A DNA stretch of 64,000 nt, from assembly GCF_963676685.1 (NCBI RefSeq), contig NC_092349.1:77946604-78010603 (forward strand), in the 5' to 3' direction. The stretch's first letter is position 1. Each line of letters begins with the position of its first letter. Shown piece after piece: positions 1 through 11,294 of the stretch. A program made the position numbers and the translations under genes. Below the pieces are notes generated by a model. It worked only from the letters and a program-made list of their open reading frames with translations, searched no databases and had not been told where the DNA came from. This stretch comes from Mytilus edulis. Its lineage: Eukaryota > Mollusca > Bivalvia > Mytilida > Mytilidae.

Positions 1-465
1 GTCAGTAGTGGTTTTTCTTTTTGCGATTTATGAATGGAATGTGAAAAACTATATCTCGAGTGAACGCGATTGATAGTTAAGATTATTTTTACCGATAACC
101 GCTACGAATTTCAGCTGACGGCGACTATAGAGTTCAACGAAAAATGTCCCATGAGGAGCAGGATCTACTACCCCCTCCGGAGCACATGAGATCACTCCAG
201 TTTTTGGTGGTTTTCATATTGCTCAGCAGGTTTTTTATGTTTTGATTTGTACAACGTTGTTTGTCTCTTAAATATTTTCTTTTTAAGCCTTGTCGTTGTC
301 ATTTTAGTTTCCACTTACGAGTTTAAATGTCTCTTTGATATCTTTCGCATTTATTTTGCACTTCGAAAAAGGGGAATACTGATAATGCACATTAAAATAA
401 GTATTGTATTGCAATAAGAATTTTGAATGCTGTATCCAAATTTTTGACAATTGCATCTATTATAT
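1..465. other. non-coding stretch with a dispersed-repeat fragment
   Basis: I see no gene. About 140-345 is a dispersed-repeat segment whose reverse complement recurs at about 9080-9310 (shared landmark GAGCACATGAGATCACTCCAG against CTGGGGTGATCTCATGTGCT). A more diverged relative lies near 34770-34930. Confidence 0.5.
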
Positions 466-469
466 CTAA

Positions 470-606
470 AAAAGAAGATGTGGTATGATTGCCAATGAGA
501 CAACTATCCACAAAAGACCAAAATGACAAATACATTAACAACTATAGGTCACCGTACGGCCTTCAACAATGAGCAAAGCCCATACCGCATAGTCAGCTAT
601 AAAAGC
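470..606 (+). repeat. family A interspersed repeat, 5' fragment
   Basis: It begins AAGAAGATGTGGTATGATTG and continues with the family landmarks GCCAATGAGACAAC and GTACGGCCTTCAACAATGAG. The same sequence recurs at 36.1, 48.8 and 59.0 kb and, inverted, at 7.8-8.3 kb. This copy is truncated at the 3' side. Confidence 0.85.
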
Positions 607-639
607 TATATCTGTTTGTTTTGGTCATATGTTGTTGTC

Positions 640-870
640 AATATAAGGAATTTCTATTTGATTGTCATACAAGTGAGAGGTTTAGCTAACTATAGAACCA
701 GGTTCAATCCACCATCTTTTTACATAAAGAAATGCCTGTGCTACGTCAGCAATATGGCAGTTGTTTGCCATTAATACTTGGTATCTTTTAGTTTTGACTG
801 TGCCATTCGAAATATGACTTTCCGTTTGGAATTTTCTTATATTTGGGTATTTTTGCCTTTTTACTATTTG
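640..870 (+). repeat. family C interspersed repeat
   Basis: The segment with GGTTCAATCCACCATCTTTT, AAATGCCTGTGCTACGTCAG and the run around TTTTGACTGTGCCATTC recurs at 5270-5470. It recurs inverted at 47310-47610, and a 3' part is at about 9730-9840. No coding capacity is apparent. The short open frames across it are not conserved between copies. Confidence 0.75.
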
Positions 871-2166
871 CAGATTACACGCTGTCTATCATTTTTAGTG
901 AGAACTCTACAGGCACAGTATTGCAGATCTGTTAATATATATGCTAACAGTATATACCATGTATGTATTTTTTATGTTGTTTTGATTTTCATTACTATTG
1001 TTATTGTTTACGTTTTGTGGTGGTGTTTATTGACATTTTGATTTCCTATTCTTTCACGTGTTTCATCCATAATGCTTTACTGTTGTATTCATTAGAAAAA
1101 AGTCAAAAAATGTATACCAAAGTAGATTTTGCCTAAGGAATTTCATATACATATTAGATAATGTAAGCGAGAATGTAAGTCAAAATCATTTTAGATATTA
1201 TCCCACTAGTAGTGATTATTTTGAAGCCATATGTGTTGGTGGACGTTAAGCACTTATAAATCAGGTAATTTCATTTGGTAGCCTTCAAATTGAAACGCCT
1301 ATTATACCAGAATGTTTCAATATGTATTATTAGAAAATTTATTGATTATAACAATATCATTTCCGTAATCCCTTTGGTTGCCTCAAATTATAGAACGATG
1401 TCTAACTGTAAAATATATATTAGTTGACTTCGGAGATATAAACTCATAAATAAACTGGTGGTTTAACAGAACAAACGGTATTGTTAAACTCGTTTGTTGT
1501 AACTTTTCTTCAATTTGTGATAAGTTTCTCAATTTTCAATTAAAGAACTTAATTCCTAAAACGAAATATATTTTTTGTTGCTGGTTTGTTATATTTAGAA
1601 TTTAACAGTTTCTTTTTGTGTACTATTTACGAATACACGGAAAGTGGAGGGTTGAAGACTGATACATATATTTATCTCCGTCACAATTGAATGAGGTTTT
1701 TTTCTTCTTCTAAACATGTTAATCCAGTAACCTGCGTCATGTATGCCGAAACTATTGTTTGTTTTACTTAATTGTTTTTAAAATAAATATGGACGTTCGT
1801 CTTCTCGTTCAGTTGTTTCACATTTGTCATGCCAGAGCCTTTATAGATTACTATGCGGTACGACTTTTTCTTATTGGGTTGGGTCCTACGTTCACGGGGA
1901 CTTATAGTTGTTCACATCTTTGATTTCTCGTCTTTGGTCAAAAGTGGTCTAATTAACAATTTTGGAAGATCTCCATTTGAAATAACATTTATTCTAATCT
2001 GTAAGGCATGAACTTGGTGGTTGATATTTTGATAGTTTAATGGAATCTTTCCTAAAAAGAAAACCATAGATACAAATAGAATGTCACAGATACAAATGAA
2101 TATGGATATTTGGTAATAAAAATGCAATGTAATTAACATGTTATAATTATGTTTTAGATCATAAAA
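871..2166. other. AT-rich flank, partly duplicated at 5.5-6.1 kb
   Basis: No gene is seen. Patches resemble 5580-6010, for example the tract ending CTTTTTGTGTACTATTTACGA against CTTTTCTTTATTTACAATCTACT. This fits an old segmental duplication that also carried the methyltransferase gene. A family A fragment in reverse orientation lies at about 1805-1920. Confidence 0.4.
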
Positions 2167-2270
2167 TGTATAGAAGATCACAAAGAAAGAGAACACAAAC
2201 GGACAGGACTAATAGTGGAATTGCCTCAGCAGCGGCTAAGAAGGCTAAGAACCAACATTCAGACGTTGCA
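2167..2270 (+). pseudogene. exon 1 of TPMT-like copy 1
   Basis: An ATG opens 34 2/3 codons ending exactly at a GTAAGT donor (phase 0). The peptide begins MYRRSQRKRTQTDRTNSG and is rich in Lys and Arg. It joins in frame to the acceptor at 2754-2755, where the methyltransferase homology begins soon after. The peptide has no match I recognise, so this exon is inferred from position, splice signals and phase. The downstream exon is frameshifted, so the whole locus is called a pseudogene. Confidence 0.5.
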
Positions 2271-2755
2271 GTAAGTGATACAACTAATAACACTAATATT
2301 ATAGATTTTTAAACTCATGGATAAGTGTAATCAGTCACATCAGATGCAAGTGTTACAACGGTTACAACAATGTGTTCTGTTCCTACATTGAATTCATCTA
2401 GTTCCATTCTCCCTTTTACTCCATTACTTTCAAATATCACTGACAGTACTTTCAACAAAAATAATTTACCAACTTTGTGCACCTGGTAATACCCAAAATG
2501 TACGCTTTATTTATACAGGATATATGGTACCCTTTGCAATATTCAAAATATTAGCTCAAAAAATGTAGGACAAATTGTTAAGCGAAAATATGTTGACATG
2601 GATAGTATAATTTTAAAATTGGTTTCAAAATATAACAGTGGTTAATCAGACACTTTCATTTAATCATTGACATCTTACGCAACAAGAAGTACAGTTTATT
2701 ATAACGCTGTACGAGAAAAACCCTGTAATATGTAATATTGTTTTATTTCTTTTTA

Positions 2756-3382
2756 GATTAAAACGGACAAATCGACGAAATTGTGGAAGGAAGACAAAAC
2801 AATCCACACTCCAAAACTCTGCACCATGTTTACCAAACACGTTGATAAAATGTTAAACAACCGTGAAAAAATAAAAATATTTATCCCTCACTGTGGAAAA
2901 GCTGTTGAAATAAAATGGCTTTGGATAAAGGGCATGAAGTTGTAGGAGTCAACTGTGGTGAAAAGGCAATAAAAGAATGTTTCGAAGATAACAAGATCGG
3001 ATACAGTAAAGTAAAAATTCCAGCAGTTAAGGGGAAATTATATAAAAGTTATGATGGAAGAATACGGTTGTATTGCTGCGATTTTTATCAGTTCAGCTCA
3101 GCCATTGAAAGTGGATTTGGAGCAGTTTGGGATCATAGTGGTTCTCTTATTGCCTCCGATTTGGCCGAACAGGAAAAGTATGTAGCTGTCATCAAATCTC
3201 TTATGGGGGAAAAGTGTGTGAATCTCATTGTTCTCGACGAGTTATCTGTGAATTATGACAAAATCAAGACTTGGTTCACAGACGGGTTCAGAGTCGAATC
3301 AAGTGATTATGCGAAAGCTGACAAACACCTAAAATCGTTTGGCATCAAAGGGCATCAACTATACACAATATTCAAGATATGA
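2756..3382 (+). pseudogene. thiopurine S-methyltransferase-like copy 1, frameshifted
   Basis: After a TTTTTAG acceptor the frame reads through FTKHVDKMLNNREK and CGKAVEIKWLW. It then breaks at about 2918: this copy has CTTTGGATAAAGGG where the intact neighbour at 7.27 kb has CTTTGGGATAAAGG, so one G is missing. The following frame restores GHEVVGVNCGE, LYCCDFYQF and the C-terminus GHQLYTIFKI before a stop at 3380-3382. Relative to the neighbour it also lacks about nine residues near the N-terminus and has WDHSGSL in place of WDSGAL (one extra residue). These changes point to a decaying SAM-dependent methyltransferase paralogue. A sequencing error at the single G remains possible. A reading that starts at the ATG at 2915 would lack half the SAM site. 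Confidence 0.8.
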
Positions 3383-5265
3383 CAATTTGTATATCATAAA
3401 CAATGTAGTATGTATATCAATACACATCTTTATGTGTTTCTTTCTTCTGAAAACCATAATAAATGATATTATATCTGATTTCGAATACTGTTATGGTGTC
3501 ATTATTTGCAATTGTTTATAATTCTGAAGAAAAAAAATATTTCAGTATTGCCTTTGCATGTTCATGGCACAAAATAATGATACATGGAGAAATGGGACAG
3601 GTGTTAATAAGACTAAATCACCAACAACACAAATTTTCATAAAAAAATCATGATTATCATAACTTGAAATTATTAGAATACGTCATCAATATGCAGACCT
3701 GTTGCATGTATTATTTGGCTTTTTTGTTATTTCTATGAAGATAAAAAAAATCCCAAATGAGACATGTTTACTTAACTGTTTAATAAGAAAACATGTTCCG
3801 TTTATTTTCTGAATTTAACACGCACTCCAAAATAGCAATAAAACCTGGTCCAAAGTCGTATACTAGCTTTTTTCACCAATAGTCGTCCGTCGTGCGTCGT
3901 TGTCGTCCGTTATTTTCACAAAAATAGTTTTTTCAAAATATATTAGGCCTAGTTTAAATAACCGAACTTGGCAACAACCAACATTGGAGTATCTAGTTTA
4001 CAAATATGTCTGATGACCCCGCGTTACAACCATAACGGCCGACGTGGCTAATATTAATACAGAGTTAAATGCAAATTGTGTCTATCATCTTGAAAACCGC
4101 TATAAATAGAGAAAACCAGACACGGCCAGAATTGTTCAGAATGTTGATATCTACCCCCTTTCTACATCCTGTCCTAAGTCAGAAGCATGTAGTTCAGTAC
4201 GTAGTTGCCGTTTGTTCATATTTTGTTTTTCGTAAATTATTTTGTTATAAATAAGGTTCAAAGTTTTCTCATTTGAATTGTTTCACATTTTTTATGTCGG
4301 GGGCTTTGATAGCCAACCACACCGTATTGGATTTTCTCATTGTTGAAGTCCGTACGGTTGCCATTAATTGCGTACATTTATTTCATCTGATATTTGGAAA
4401 ATAGTTGTCTCAATGGAAATCATACCACATCTCAATATACTTATACACAGGTGAACATGTCAAATGTCTTGTGGACACGTAGATACATTGGTGGACATAT
4501 TAACAGACTGCTGGACAGAAGACAGACTAAAAGACATTTAGGCAGAAGATTGTCTATGTAGACATGAATTTAGATTGGTGGATAAGTGATGAAGCTATCA
4601 AAGTATCTGATATGCCGCGCTAGTTGGCACAGACAGTTGCACAAGCATATATATAATCAGAGTACTAGGTAAAGCAAATGCAAAATGCAACATCTAGTAG
4701 CCAATAAAATATTGTTATTTTGCTATATGTGGACAATGAACAAACTATTGGAGTCATCAATATATACAGATTGGGTAACGGAATGACAACATAATCATAC
4801 TTAGGGAATGACCATTTGATAACCGGGGGAGGGGTTGATTCCTCTGATGGATTTGGTGCATGTTGTTTCGAAACGAGTAAAATTTTTTAACACGGAAAGA
4901 CTATGTCTGATGAAATAAAACAGGTACAATGCATCCCTTGTGAATAGAATAGAAACAAGCATGTAAGAGATTAGCTGCAGATCCGCTATTATTATAAAAC
5001 AAAAAATTACACGCGAATGCATTTGAAATATCATATTGTTTTGGGAGTATTCATTTTGTTATTGATTTTTTTGTCTTTAAGGAGTTCAGTTTGTGTTGGT
5101 CTTTTTTTACCTTTGTTTTATGTTTTTGGAATTTCGTTTTAATGTTCTTTTTGTATTGGTGTTTTTAATTTTTTGTGTAGTTACTCCTAGAATATTCCGT
5201 TTTTTTCCTTGACATTTCGATTCATTCATTGGTGTCTTTTACCTGTTATATCCATCAATATAATG
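3383..5265. repeat. intergenic DNA with repeat fragments
   Basis: No gene is seen. About 3869-4050 is a fragment of family D (the GTCGTCCGTCGT-type tract followed by a region resembling GGCCGACGTGGCTAA). About 4150-4434 is family A in reverse orientation, ending with CATACCACATCTC. The remainder is AT-rich and unrecognised. Confidence 0.55.
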
Positions 5266-5269
5266 GAAT

Positions 5270-5470
5270 TCTATACGATTGTCATAAAAATTAGAGAATT
5301 AGTCATATTTAAAACCATGTTTAATCCACCATTTTCTACATAAGAAAATGCCTGTACCAAGTAAGAAATATGACAGTTGTTTTCTATTTGTTAGATAAGT
5401 TCGAGCTTTTGATTTTACAGTTTAATAATGTACTTTCTGTGTGGAGTTCATTTTTTTTTTTTACCTTTTT
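5270..5470 (+). repeat. family C interspersed repeat
   Basis: Landmarks are TTTAATCCACCATTTTCTAC, AAATGCCTGTACCAAGTAAG and AATATGACAGTTG. It is a second copy of the element at 640-870, placed similarly upstream of the second methyltransferase gene. Confidence 0.75.
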
Positions 5471-7080
5471 ACTCATCAAGAGTATAGACTGTGTTATTGA
5501 AATGAATCTCAATGGTTATATGATGTAAGTGTGTTTTGCCGATTTCGTATCAAACACATAACAGTGAAAATTTCTAACATGAGTATTGACCTGAATATGC
5601 AAGGTATATTTGCCACTGGACATCGAGTGCCAATCACTCAAATTTTCCACGAAAAAAACCTGTGGTTGCCTCACAATATAGAACGCAAATAATCCGAAGA
5701 TTTCCCAATATGTATTTTTAGATATTAACGCAAGTGATTAATGTCAGAAAACCCTTTGTTTGCCTTGAGATGTAGATGGATGGTTGAGTCTAGGTAAGTG
5801 TAATGATGTATATCAAAACTTTAACTGGCGAGTAAGCTGAGATAAAGGTACGTTTTTCTTGAATGTATTTTATTTGTGACAGATCTATATCATTGCAGTG
5901 TCTTGATAAACGCAAAATTAAGATTTCAATCAAAACATTTTTCTTTGTGGGATTTACTATATTCAATATTTTGCAATTCTTTTCTTTATTTACAATCTAC
6001 TATCATGATTATTTTAACATCATGTGATCAAATAAATATAAAGTATAGATAAGGTATACGAATATGTATGTTTTCTCAAATGAAGTGTTTTGTAATGAAA
6101 GAGTAAACTATGATTTTTTTTTTTAATTTTTAAGCAAAAATACGCGGGGTTATTTTGAAGAAAACTTAAAACACTAAATGTGTATTCAGTGACACATTAA
6201 ATCTGTCTGTACATATGCAAGTAATTAAGTTTATATATTTATTGACCAAAAGTCAAGTCATAGACACAATTCAATGGACTGTCATTTTTGTTCTCTCAAA
6301 ACTTATGTCAATACATTTTCTCAAATATATTTGTCCTACAAAATCTTCCTGTTAATCAAGTAGCAGATCAGAAGGTTGTTGACTACTTTCAATTTTTTTT
6401 TATTTGGTACATGGTATATTGGAAAACCTATGACGACCATTTGATTTTATCGACAATTGAGAAGGTCCTCCTTTTGATTTTTTATAACAGAAATGCAAGC
6501 AGCGTTTTCTCCATTTAAGGCTAGAACCTTATAGTCTAGAAAATTATTTGAGCGTTTGCAATTTCAAGATATTTCGAGGATCTGAATGTTCGAAATGACT
6601 ACAATACTGTCCAAGGTTTGGGGTATTAGCGTTGTTCCAAGTCCTGATCTTGTTTTTTCAGTGGTTGGAGTTGATTGCTGTCCGTATTAATAGTTTTTCG
6701 TTTGTTGTTTTAGCAAGATATAGATCGAGTGGTTGGTTTTATTCTTTTGAATTGTTATAACGTTAGAATTTTGCTAATTTTTGGAAGCTGTATGACCTGT
6801 AAATGATTGCATCCTCGTCCTAAGGTCGCTGGTGGATAGTGGTATCATTGTCAATCATACAACATCTCTAGTTTTTATAAAACAATCAGTCTGAAATGAG
6901 TGTTTCTAGAACTCGCTAAATTTACATTGTGCTACTAGTAGTTGCGGACCTAGTGAACTATTGCTTTACGAAAAAAATGATGCAAATATCGTTATTTATG
7001 GCCATGAACGCAGATTTGTTTTATGTTTTATTTTCTAATTCTTATTCTTTTACTAATGATACCTGTCATCGTAGATTGTA
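5471..7080. other. upstream region of TPMT-like copy 2
   Basis: AT-rich and without a recognisable gene. Parts of 5580-6010 are similar to 1300-1630, consistent with a duplicated block. A short family A-like end is at about 6830-6870. No first exon comparable to 2167-2270 could be found here. Confidence 0.4.
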
Positions 7081-7731
7081 ATGGAAGAAGATTATACTGG
7101 TGATGTTACTGTGGACGAGTGGAGGCAATTGTGGAAAGATGGCAAAACAGATTTTGTTAATCCTGAACTTAGCCCGATGTTTACCAAACATGTTGACAAA
7201 ATGTTAAATAGTCGTGAAAAAGTGAAAACGTTTGTCCCATTTTGTGGAAAAGTTGTAGAAATGAAATGGCTTTGGGATAAAGGACATGAAGTTGTCGGCG
7301 TCGAATGTGGTGAGGAAGCAATTAAAGATTTTTTTACAGAGAACAAAATCGATTATAGTATTGTAGAAGTTCCGGAGGTCAAAGGGAAATTATATAAAAG
7401 TGATGATGGTCGAATACGGCTATATTGCTGTGATTTTTATCTGTTTAACTCGGCTATTCAAAGTGATTTTGAGGCTGTTTGGGATAGTGGTGCTCTTAAT
7501 GCCGTCAACTTGGATGACCAGGAAAAATATGTTAATATTATCAAATCGCTGATGGGAAATAAATGCATAAATCTCACAGTTGCAGACGAATTATCGGTTA
7601 CTTGTGAAAAACTCAGGAATTGGTTCAATGGTGGATTCAGAGTGGTGGAAAGTGATTTCATGAAACCTGATGAAAAACTAGAATCTTTTGGCTTCACAGG
7701 GTTACATCTTTACACTATTTCTAAAATATGA
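7081..7731 (+). CDS. thiopurine S-methyltransferase (TPMT)-like protein
   Basis: An open 216-residue frame of the TPMT family, cytosolic SAM-dependent methyltransferases. Visible signatures are EWRQLWKDGKTDF (13-25, the Trp-containing lid of the SAM pocket), FVPFCGKVVEMKWL (51-64), GHEVVGVE (68-75, acidic end of the second strand), LYCCDFY (114-120) and VWDSGAL (133-139). Two features are odd. The Arg expected in the family's W-D-R-G-A-L motif is Ser. The Pro-rich segment that follows the central strand in vertebrate TPMT is missing, which makes the protein shorter than the roughly 245 residues of the human enzyme. Thiopurine activity is therefore doubtful, and the natural substrate is unknown. 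The ATG at 7081 follows a possible acceptor (GTAG at 7073-7076), so an upstream non-coding or coding exon may exist. A frameshifted paralogue lies 4.3 kb upstream. Confidence 0.85.
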   Translation: MEEDYTGDVTVDEWRQLWKDGKTDFVNPELSPMFTKHVDKMLNSREKVKTFVPFCGKVVEMKWLWDKGHEVVGVECGEEAIKDFFTENKIDYSIVEVPEVKGKLYKSDDGRIRLYCCDFYLFNSAIQSDFEAVWDSGALNAVNLDDQEKYVNIIKSLMGNKCINLTVADELSVTCEKLRNWFNGGFRVVESDFMKPDEKLESFGFTGLHLYTISKI

Positions 7732-7759
7732 AAATACTTTATTTAGTCATAGATGGATG

Positions 7760-8288
7760 ATCTTTTTTATTAGTTGTTAGTGGCTATGAACTAGCTGTCA
7801 GATAAATGGGAGTACTCTCAGATCTGTTCCTAGTATCTTTTTGTTGTTGGGATGTACAAGTACCCGGTCACGTCCACTTGTATTTTTGTATATCTGATGG
7901 GTTAAGCCTTTTTCAACTGATTTTTATAGTTCGTTCTTATGTTGTACTTTTATACCACTGTCCCAGGTTAGGGAGAGTTGGGATCCCGCTAACATGTTTA
8001 ACCCCGCCACATTATGTTATATGTACCTGTCCCAAGTCAGGAGCCTGTAATTCAGTGGTTGACGTTGGTTTATGTGTTACATATTTTCGTTCATTTTTTT
8101 ATATAAATAAGGCCGTAAGTTTTCTCGTTTGAATTGTTTTACATTGACATTTCGGGGCCTTTAATAGCTGACTATGCGGTATGGGCTTTGCTCATTGTTG
8201 AAGGCCGTACGGTGACCTATAGTTGTAAATTTCTGTGTCATTTTGGTCTCTTGTGGACAGTTGTCTCATTGGCAGTCATGCCACATCT

Positions 8289-8297
<9 letters not shown>
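7760..8297 (-). repeat. family A interspersed repeat, near full length
   Basis: This is the reverse complement of the element at 36112-36790. Landmarks in plus orientation are ACTCTCAGATCTGTTCCTAG, CCCAGGTTAGGGAGAGTTGG, GTCAGGAGCCTGTAATTCAG and CATGCCACATCTTC. It abuts a (TA)n tract at 8294-8318, and a SINE follows. The open frames across it are not coding. Confidence 0.85.
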
Positions 8298-8316
<19 letters not shown>

Positions 8317-8319
<3 letters not shown>

Positions 8320-8489
8320 CAACTCGTCTAAACATCAACCCAACAATGTTAGATCTGTAAATTTGCTTTCGCAAATTTTTGGTTCTTCCCTCGCCGGGAT
8401 TCGAACCCATGCTACTGTGATATCGTGACACCAAATCGCCTGCACTGCAGCCGTCCCGCTAGACCACCTGGGCTCTCAAAAAAAGAGCT
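8317..8489 (-). repeat. tRNA-derived SINE, copy 1
   Basis: On the minus strand a tRNA-like head carries a pol III A box TGGTCTAGCGGG (plus 8455-8466) and a perfect B box GGTTCGAATCC (plus 8397-8407). A non-tRNA body with TTTGCGAAAGCAAATTT follows, with a TA-rich tail at 8294-8318. An 8-nt segment present in copy 2 between the A box and CACCTGGG is missing. No complete acceptor stem is visible, so it is not called a tRNA gene. Confidence 0.75.
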
Positions 8490-8746
8490 TTCGCTGGCCG
8501 TGTGTTACCTTTCCACGTCAGTTTTAATCTAGCGGCGTACTACAGTACATGATATATAAGGCATGAAGATATTATTGTTACAGATCAGCTAAATTATCTA
8601 TAGTAAAGGATCCTACAAATTAATGTAATATACAGTCACAGAAAATAATTATATTTATAAGTACGTTTGAGTCAGTGACAACTCCACAACAGATGTATCC
8701 ATCGGATCGCCATCAATGATGGTGATACATGGCTGTGTACATAATG
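8490..8746. other. spacer between the two SINEs
   Basis: A unique-looking 257-bp stretch with no coding signal. It ends CATGGCTGTGTACATAATG just before the second SINE and may belong to a larger repeat unit. Confidence 0.35.
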
Positions 8747-8941
8747 TATATACAACTCGTCTAAACATCAACCCAACAATGTTAGATCTGTAAATTTGCT
8801 TTTCGCAAATTTTTGGTTCTTCCCTCACCGGGATTCGAACCCATGCTACTGTGATATCGTGACACCAAATCGCCTGCACTGCAGCCGTCCCGCTAGACCA
8901 CACGACCACCTGGGCTCTCAAAAAAAGAGCTTTCGCTTTCG
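8747..8941 (-). repeat. tRNA-derived SINE, copy 2
   Basis: It is nearly identical to copy 1 and in the same orientation. The A box is at plus 8889-8900 and the B box at plus 8831-8841. It retains the short segment that is deleted from copy 1 beside CACCTGGGCTCTC. Confidence 0.75.
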
Positions 8942-11163
8942 CATATATGTATATGTACAGTTTTACCAAAACATGGAATCAACAAGCTACAATGAACAAA
9001 GTGTCAACATTACGCACCTGAAGCAGATCTGGGTAATAACAAAGATAAATAATATAAAAAAATCAAATATTATACATAATAAAATAAGGGCGAAAGATAC
9101 CAGAGGGACATCCAAACTCATAAATTGAAAATAAACTGACAACGCTATGGCTAAAAAAAAAAGACAAACAGATAAACAGTAGTACACAAAACAAAACATA
9201 GAAAAATGAAGACTAAGCAACACGAAACCCACAAGCAACTGGGGTGATCTCATGTGCTTTGGAAGGGTAAGCATATCCTGCTCCATATGTGGCACCCGTC
9301 GTGTTGCTCATGTTAGTACAAACCCGAGAATAAGTCTAATTGATAAATTCGGTAGGTTACATTTGTGAAAACGGAAAGGGATTGTAGTTACGACATAAGG
9401 AACATATCTGTTATCATCTGTGAAACGAATAATTCATAATTCGTTTAACCAACTCGTGATGGCGTCCTTAAAATTTACGAAAGGAAGATTTCAACTTCAC
9501 AATTTGAAACTCTTGGTTTAATAGCTTCCGTGTGAGGTGCAGTCCTCATGAAATCATGATAGGAAATATCGTATCAATTTGGATATATATATATTCCGTA
9601 TGCAGGCGCTGCTGGACTGTTGCAACATAGAAATGGAAAGTTCACAATTTGGAAGCTGAAATCATCTTTTTAGTCGGAACGTTTTGTTTTCAACCGACCA
9701 CATTGTCATTTTCTAGATGTATTTCAAGTTATGAGGCAGACTTATATGTATCTGTTGTTTCGTTGTATGTGTTTGAGCTTTTGGTTTTGTCATTTGATAA
9801 AGGACTTTCCGTTTTGAATTTCGTTATTTTTGTGATTTTTTTTTTTTTTTTTTTTTTTTTATCCCAGTTCGATGGGATAGATGCGTTCAACATAGTCACC
9901 AAATTTAGAACTATTCAGTGAGATCTAACATCATCTACTTATAGCGGAAAGTAAAGTTAAAGGATATACAGCTAACTTCTTTTCTTTCTTCTTAAGAAGT
10001 TCCTGTGTAAAGTCAGTCTCATAAGAATAAAGGAACAAGTCAGCAAGAAGATGATTTGATGAACTTTCTCCCCCACCCTTGATTTTCATTTTGTGGGGAA
10101 CCCTAATAGGACCAAGATTAATTATGACACTTTTATTATACCGATTATGTTTTATAGAAGTATCACAATCTGCCGGGTCCTATTGAAGTATCACAATTGA
10201 ACAGGCTTGGTCCTAACCGGAAAATCGATTTCAAAAAGAAGAAAAATGTATGATAACGCTTAAAGGATTGAACATTTCCCAAATACCTCGATTGTTTTGT
10301 AAATTTTCCCCATTTCCCACTGTTTCTCCTGTCCGGCTTTCTCCCAGATCCCACTTTTTTACCCTTACATTACAAAGCCAGTTCCCCCGGTTACCCCTCA
10401 TTCGTAGTTTTAGAGACATATGCATTTATATTCTCTGGTAGTTTGAAGTCGTCATGGTCTGGGTTATATACTATACAGTAATTAACTGAAACCAGATGGT
10501 GCACTGAGGCCTACTAGGACAACTGCTTCATTGCATGTTTTCTTGAAGGCATTTCTTATACTTAGAACGTTTTTAATATTATTTTTCAATGTTTAATTAA
10601 ATAGAAAGAAGGCCCTGAAGACTTTATAGTAATACTAAATTAATCATTAGTAGCTGCAGTCATGTCAGTCATGATAGAATAATCAGTTTATAACGGACAT
10701 TTGTCAAACACTTTGCTGTTCGTTCCTTTCCCCTACTTTAAAGTCTCCGTAGTATCTTCGACAAAAATTGCCGGGATTTAGGTTTTTCTTCTTAATGTGA
10801 CCAGTTAAAAACACAGTGACACAAAGTATCTTTTAGAAACAATATTGAGGAGGAATATTTGTGTTTGTATAAAAAAATAATTTCGCATTGGGGACAGAAC
10901 TTTACTTTGACTCGTGTCTATACAACATTGCTAAAAAGTATTCGTCAGAAGGTTGGGCGGTAAATACCACCCCCGGTATTTACCAGTGGTATTTACCGGT
11001 ATTTACCGCCCCGGACAATACTCCCCAAGTGGTCAATACTGGCAAATACTGGTCAATTGAAATTTTCATGGTTGTTTCTACTATTAAATGAAGTAAAATC
11101 TTGATAAAAAGTCAAATATAATGTGTCAGCTTATAAAGTTAATGAATTTGATATGTTTTATTT
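8942..11163. repeat. repeat-rich intergenic DNA
   Basis: No gene is seen. About 9080-9310 is the inverse of the repeat at 140-345. About 9730-9840 is a family C end, followed by a long T run (9837-9859). At 10965-11030 a cluster of GGTATTTACC-type motifs occurs. The rest is unrecognised. Confidence 0.4.
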
Positions 11164-11294
11164 AAGAATTGAATGCCTCTTTTTGTAAATTTATTGGGGT
11201 GTAAAAGCGTTGACCGAAGTACATTCTAAAAATGTACGCGCGGTCAACGCTTTTACAACCCTATAAAGTTACAAAAAGAAGCATTCAATACTTA
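11164..11294. repeat. palindromic inverted-repeat element (~130 bp)
   Basis: Two arms of about 60 nt face each other. The left arm runs ATTGAATGCCTCTTTTTGTA through GTAAAAGCGTTGACCG. The right arm, read in reverse complement, is ATTGAATGCTTCTTTTTGTA through GTAAAAGCGTTGACCG. The centre is itself palindromic (GTACATT, TCTAA, AATGTAC). A fold-back MITE is the likeliest explanation. Confidence 0.75.

Noticed and set aside
2915..3382. a 155-codon protein starting at the ATG at 2915
   Set aside because: Homology continues upstream in another frame. The ATG is internal to the motif that reads KWLWDKGHE in the neighbour, so this is a frameshift product.
7092..7697. minus-strand frames opposite the TPMT-like gene
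   Set aside because: They are shadows of the plus-strand gene with no family resemblance.
8385..8475. a functional tRNA gene at either SINE
   Set aside because: The A and B boxes are present but stems are incomplete, and the sequence continues into a shared non-tRNA body, as in SINEs.
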